Shown: in pieces, positions 60,885-64,000 of the stretch
How positions within the stretch are numbered: the first letter of the stretch is position 1
How the letters are laid out: each line of letters begins with the position of its first letter
Source of the DNA: Hyperoplus lanceolatus
Lineage: Eukaryota > Chordata > Actinopteri > Uranoscopiformes > Ammodytidae
Reading direction: 5' to 3'
Length of the DNA: 64,000 nt
Assembly (NCBI GenBank): GCA_026929865.2
Contig: CM049403.1
Location: 21,298,001-21,362,000 of the forward strand
Position numbers and translations under genes: made by a program
Notes under the pieces: generated by a model
Database searches by the model: none
Told to the model about the DNA's origin: nothing
Seen by the model: the letters and a program-made list of their open reading frames with translations, nothing else

Positions 60885-60916
60885 CACACACACACACACA
60901 CAGATACACAAGCAAG

Positions 60917-60958
<42 letters not shown>
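60885..60958 (+). repeat. (CA)n microsatellite
   Basis: Two CA runs separated by about 16 bp of variant sequence. Mirrored by a TGTGTG word at its right edge. Confidence 0.95.
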
Positions 60959-60959
<1 letters not shown>

Positions 60960-60971
60960 GTGTGCACACAC

Positions 60972-63776
60972 AAGCTTAATTAGGGTAAATCCATCTTTCC
61001 TTTATGAGTCCAATTAAAATCTAGGTCCACTTCTCAAAGCTGTCAGACTGTTTGATGTTGAGGTAGCAATCTTTTGCCATAGCTGCTCTGAGCCCTCAAG
61101 AGTAGGGATGTCGGTCTCTTGGTACTTCAAATCTAATTGTTCCCCAATTGAGTTGGATGGCTGCAGTAAAACCTTTTATGACTGGCCTTCCAACTGTTCT
61201 GAGATGGGATCGCAGTCACTAGCACTTCACATGAAAAGGGGTTACGTCATTTATGGCACTTCCTTCTATTGATCTGGATATATTCATCATCCGTCTTGTG
61301 GATGTCAGTCTACAAATGTCTTTGAGGGAATGGGGCTCATGTTTGCTTGTTTCTGCCACGGCTGTCTTGGTTGTTATTCTCTTTTAGATCTGGCAGTCTA
61401 TATCAGTCTCTTATGTCTGTCTTTTTCTTTTCATGCTCGACCTCTGACTCTCCCCCCTCTTTCTCAAGCATCAACAACTGTCCCCATCAATATTCTTGCT
61501 CTCCCTCTCTTCCCAATCTTCATCGTCTCTTGAAAATTCCTTCCAAATGCCATCTTTCAAAAGTGTAGGAAATGGATTTGGCTCTTTCTTTGAAATTGTG
61601 GCTGTGTGGTCTGGCACCACCCACGTGTATAGCCACGCTTTGACAACCTGAACCTAAACATTTCCTTCCACGAGTTGTAATCTAGACGCACATTGGGCTA
61701 ACCACTGTAATTTGCAGAATCTATAGGTCAAAGGAGCCTTGCATGTCAAGAGCAGAGAGGGAGAAGCAGAGGGGAGTATTACAATTGTAATTTACTTTTA
61801 GGGGAGTCTGACTCAGGGTCCAGATGCTGTAATGAGGGAGTGCTTGTGTGTGTGTGTGTGTGAAGAGGTATGTGCGTAACCGTAAAACCAATGTCTATTT
61901 CTGCACTTTAAAAAGTTCTGTTTTAGGTTCTTTACATATCAACCATACAAGTTGTTGTTCTTCCATTTTCGGGGCAATTTTTTTGTCTTGTTTTTTATTT
62001 TTTTATTTTTTTGAGGCGATGGACTGTACAGTCATCTTTTGGGGCATGGGCGCTACAAGTCTCATGCCTGAAACTCCAAGGTGACACTGGGAGGTCACAC
62101 TTCATATAATGACCTCCCCGAGGAACCCCTTTCTCCATTTGTAGATTACTTTTGTTCTTTAAATGAAAATAAAAATAAGTATCACTTGAAAAGAGCAAAC
62201 TCCTAATGGAAAAAGATATTATTGCACTATTTGAAAGAGCCGTGGCATTTTTTCAAGCAATAAATTGTGCAAATGTGCCATTTAGCAAAAGTTAGTTTTA
62301 GTGCTCATTTTAGATTTTAGATAATGAATATTCGTTTTCAGGGTGGTATCTTACTTGGGGGATTACGGAACATGTCCTTTTTTTGATTGGACAGGAAAAC
62401 ACTTGACATGATGAAAAAAATGTACTGTCAACAGTAAAAAGGAGATATTTACTCCTTGGAGGTAGCTAGTACAAATGTAAATAGATAATCTTTAATACAT
62501 AATAGAAGATATATTATGTATAACCTCTGAATATAAGACTGGATCTGACTGAATGTTACAAAGTATACATTGGGCTAAGATTTCTTAAACTTTTGGCTTA
62601 CCTTTACATTCATCTTCTAAATTCCCAGGAGTCCACCACTGGCCTCCCACGAGAACTGAAGCTTGCCATATAATCAGCTCACAAAATCAACTAAGCACCT
62701 CTCAGTGGATGGATGATCCATGCTGAGACCTAAAACAGACACCAGGTGTTTACTCTTGTTTTACAGGAAACTCATTTGACTTTCCCAACATGAGCTAGAC
62801 TTTTCTGTCAGAGGCGAACCCATAACAAATGGACAGGCAGACATGCATCCACTAGTCTTTCTGCTCTTGCACATTGCCGTTGGTATTTCCAGTTCATGTG
62901 GTGTGGACCACATCATGTGAGGCCTCCTTATCCAGATTGCTGCTATGATTTTATTGCTGTCCTGATTAGGCACATGTGACTAACTGCAAGCCCCTGTTGG
63001 CAACGGGTGAGCGGTTGGCAGAAAGCAGTGGTCTTCCAGAGCTCTGAGTTGTGACGAGATTTAGCTTGCGGGTCCACAAGGCTCGAACCAATCGCCGGGA
63101 ATATGATTCTTCTGCCTGTGTGGAACAAAGTTGGCCCAATTCACTTCATTTCACACATTAACTGTTGTGTTTGCATAGAAAAGAGGCATTTCCATTCTTC
63201 AGGCGGTCTCCACTACCTCACAGAAGAAAAATGCTAACCCTGCTTCACTTCCCACTGAAAAACCAGCCAAATTGACTTGGTGAAAGAGGGAAAATATTAG
63301 GGGGTCTCTAAGTGCAGAAATTCGGAGGGAGGAAATGGAAATATGAGCATTTTCCTGACATGAAAAGCAGAACACATTTAGACTCAATCATGATAATCGC
63401 AAGACTAGGTTGGACCTCGTTTTCTTACCTCCTTTGGTCTGTTTTTCCAGGGGACCGGAGGGGGGGGGAGAAATGGAAAGAGACACGGTTATGATTTGCA
63501 GCGTGATGGATGCCAACACAAATTGGGTAGCCATTTTTTTCTTTCCCTGTTAAAGACGCTGCTGAAAGAAAAAAATCCCATTATACATTCACCACATCAA
63601 AGGACCATCCACATTTCTATCATACACACTTCAGAGTCGGGGAGCCAGGGGGAAATGGGGAAAGCTGAATTAAAGCAACCTTTTAAAACAATAAAACAGG
63701 GGTTGTGCATGTTCAGGAATCAAAGTGAGTAGAGGGGCTGTGGATGCTACGGTGCTCTTGTGTGGTCCCAGCTTCT
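60972..63776. other. Non-coding, nothing recognised
   Basis: Includes a short GT run at 61846-61861. No exon could be supported on either strand. Confidence 0.45.
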
Positions 63777-63800
63777 TCTCTTTCTCTCTCTCTCTCTCTC
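63777..63800 (+). repeat. (CT)n run in pyrimidine-rich tract
   Basis: Part of a longer pyrimidine-rich stretch (about 63755-63850) upstream of the putative promoter. Confidence 0.85.
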
Positions 63801-63906
63801 CACTGGCTCGTCCTCTTTCCTCTCTCACATTTTCTCTTCCCTCTTTTGTGTGGCTCTAAGCCTATGAGCTAGCGTTGGCCTTCTCCTTTCTACACACCCA
63901 GTGGGG

Positions 63907-63945
63907 CTTTAAAAAGGCTGGGCCGGAGGTCTCAGCAGCCACACT
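63907..63945 (+). promoter_or_regulatory. Possible TATA-type promoter, gene continues beyond window
   Basis: CTTTAAAAAGG at 63907-63917 is a TATA-like box in a GC-richer context. Sequence about 30 bp downstream (ctcagcagccacactcactc) looks like an initiator and 5' UTR start. No start codon occurs before the window ends, so the gene is not identified. Confidence 0.35.
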
Positions 63946-64000
63946 CACTCTTTGCCTGAGCCTCTGTCTTTTTTGGTCTGCTGCTCTGTGAGTCGGCTGT

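Overview
This is vertebrate nuclear DNA, almost certainly from a ray-finned (teleost) fish. It is AT-rich with long non-coding stretches and microsatellites. Its repeats are typical of fish: several Tc1-like transposons, Harbinger and hAT MITEs, Rex3/L2-type LINE tails, a fossil R2-superclade LINE and tRNA-derived SINEs. No bacterial or organellar gene is present.

Only one cellular gene can be fully supported: srek1ip1 (SREK1-interacting protein 1), on the minus strand with five coding exons between 43227 and 45679. Exon phases join cleanly into a 176-residue CCHC zinc-knuckle, Lys/Ser-rich splicing protein. A SINE sits in intron 3 with its target duplication starting at position +4 of the splice donor. 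Two weaker genic signals lie at the right end: a possible first coding exon with a signal peptide (60523-60571), and a TATA-like promoter (about 63907) firing out of the window.

Layout. 1-5.6 kb: a 198-bp tandem repeat, two adjacent MITEs, LINE tails and a decayed R2-like LINE. 6.7-7.6 kb: an internally deleted Tc1 derivative. 10.4-15.4 kb: LINE tails, a 951-bp TIR element and microsatellites. 15.8-19.1 kb: a fold-back Tc1 element with about 660-bp arms, split by a 1837-bp solo LTR. 20.7-21.7 and 33.4-34.8 kb: two Harbinger MITEs, the second carrying an array of AT-rich palindromes. 26.5-27.7 kb: a DD37E Tc1 fossil. 28.6-29.3 kb: a fold-back element with about 25 GAATTC palindromes. 29.9-31.5 kb: a nearly full-length DD34E Tc1 element inserted in a LINE tail. 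40.7-42.2 kb: a second 'snapback' Tc1. 43.2-45.8 kb: srek1ip1. 47.7-52.9 kb: a decayed class-I-like endogenous retrovirus, interrupted by a SINE and a 1060-bp hAT-like element. 54.6-55.9 kb: a hAT element with a perfect 8-bp duplication. 56-64 kb: mostly unique sequence.

The region is a layered record of insertions. The most interesting items are the two inverted-duplication Tc1 elements, the palindromic arrays, the retroviral gag stop in an MLV-like readthrough context, the long solo LTR with a GATC duplication, and the SINE against the srek1ip1 splice donor. I found no clearly new functional system. All intact-looking mobile genes carry frameshifts, stops or deletions.
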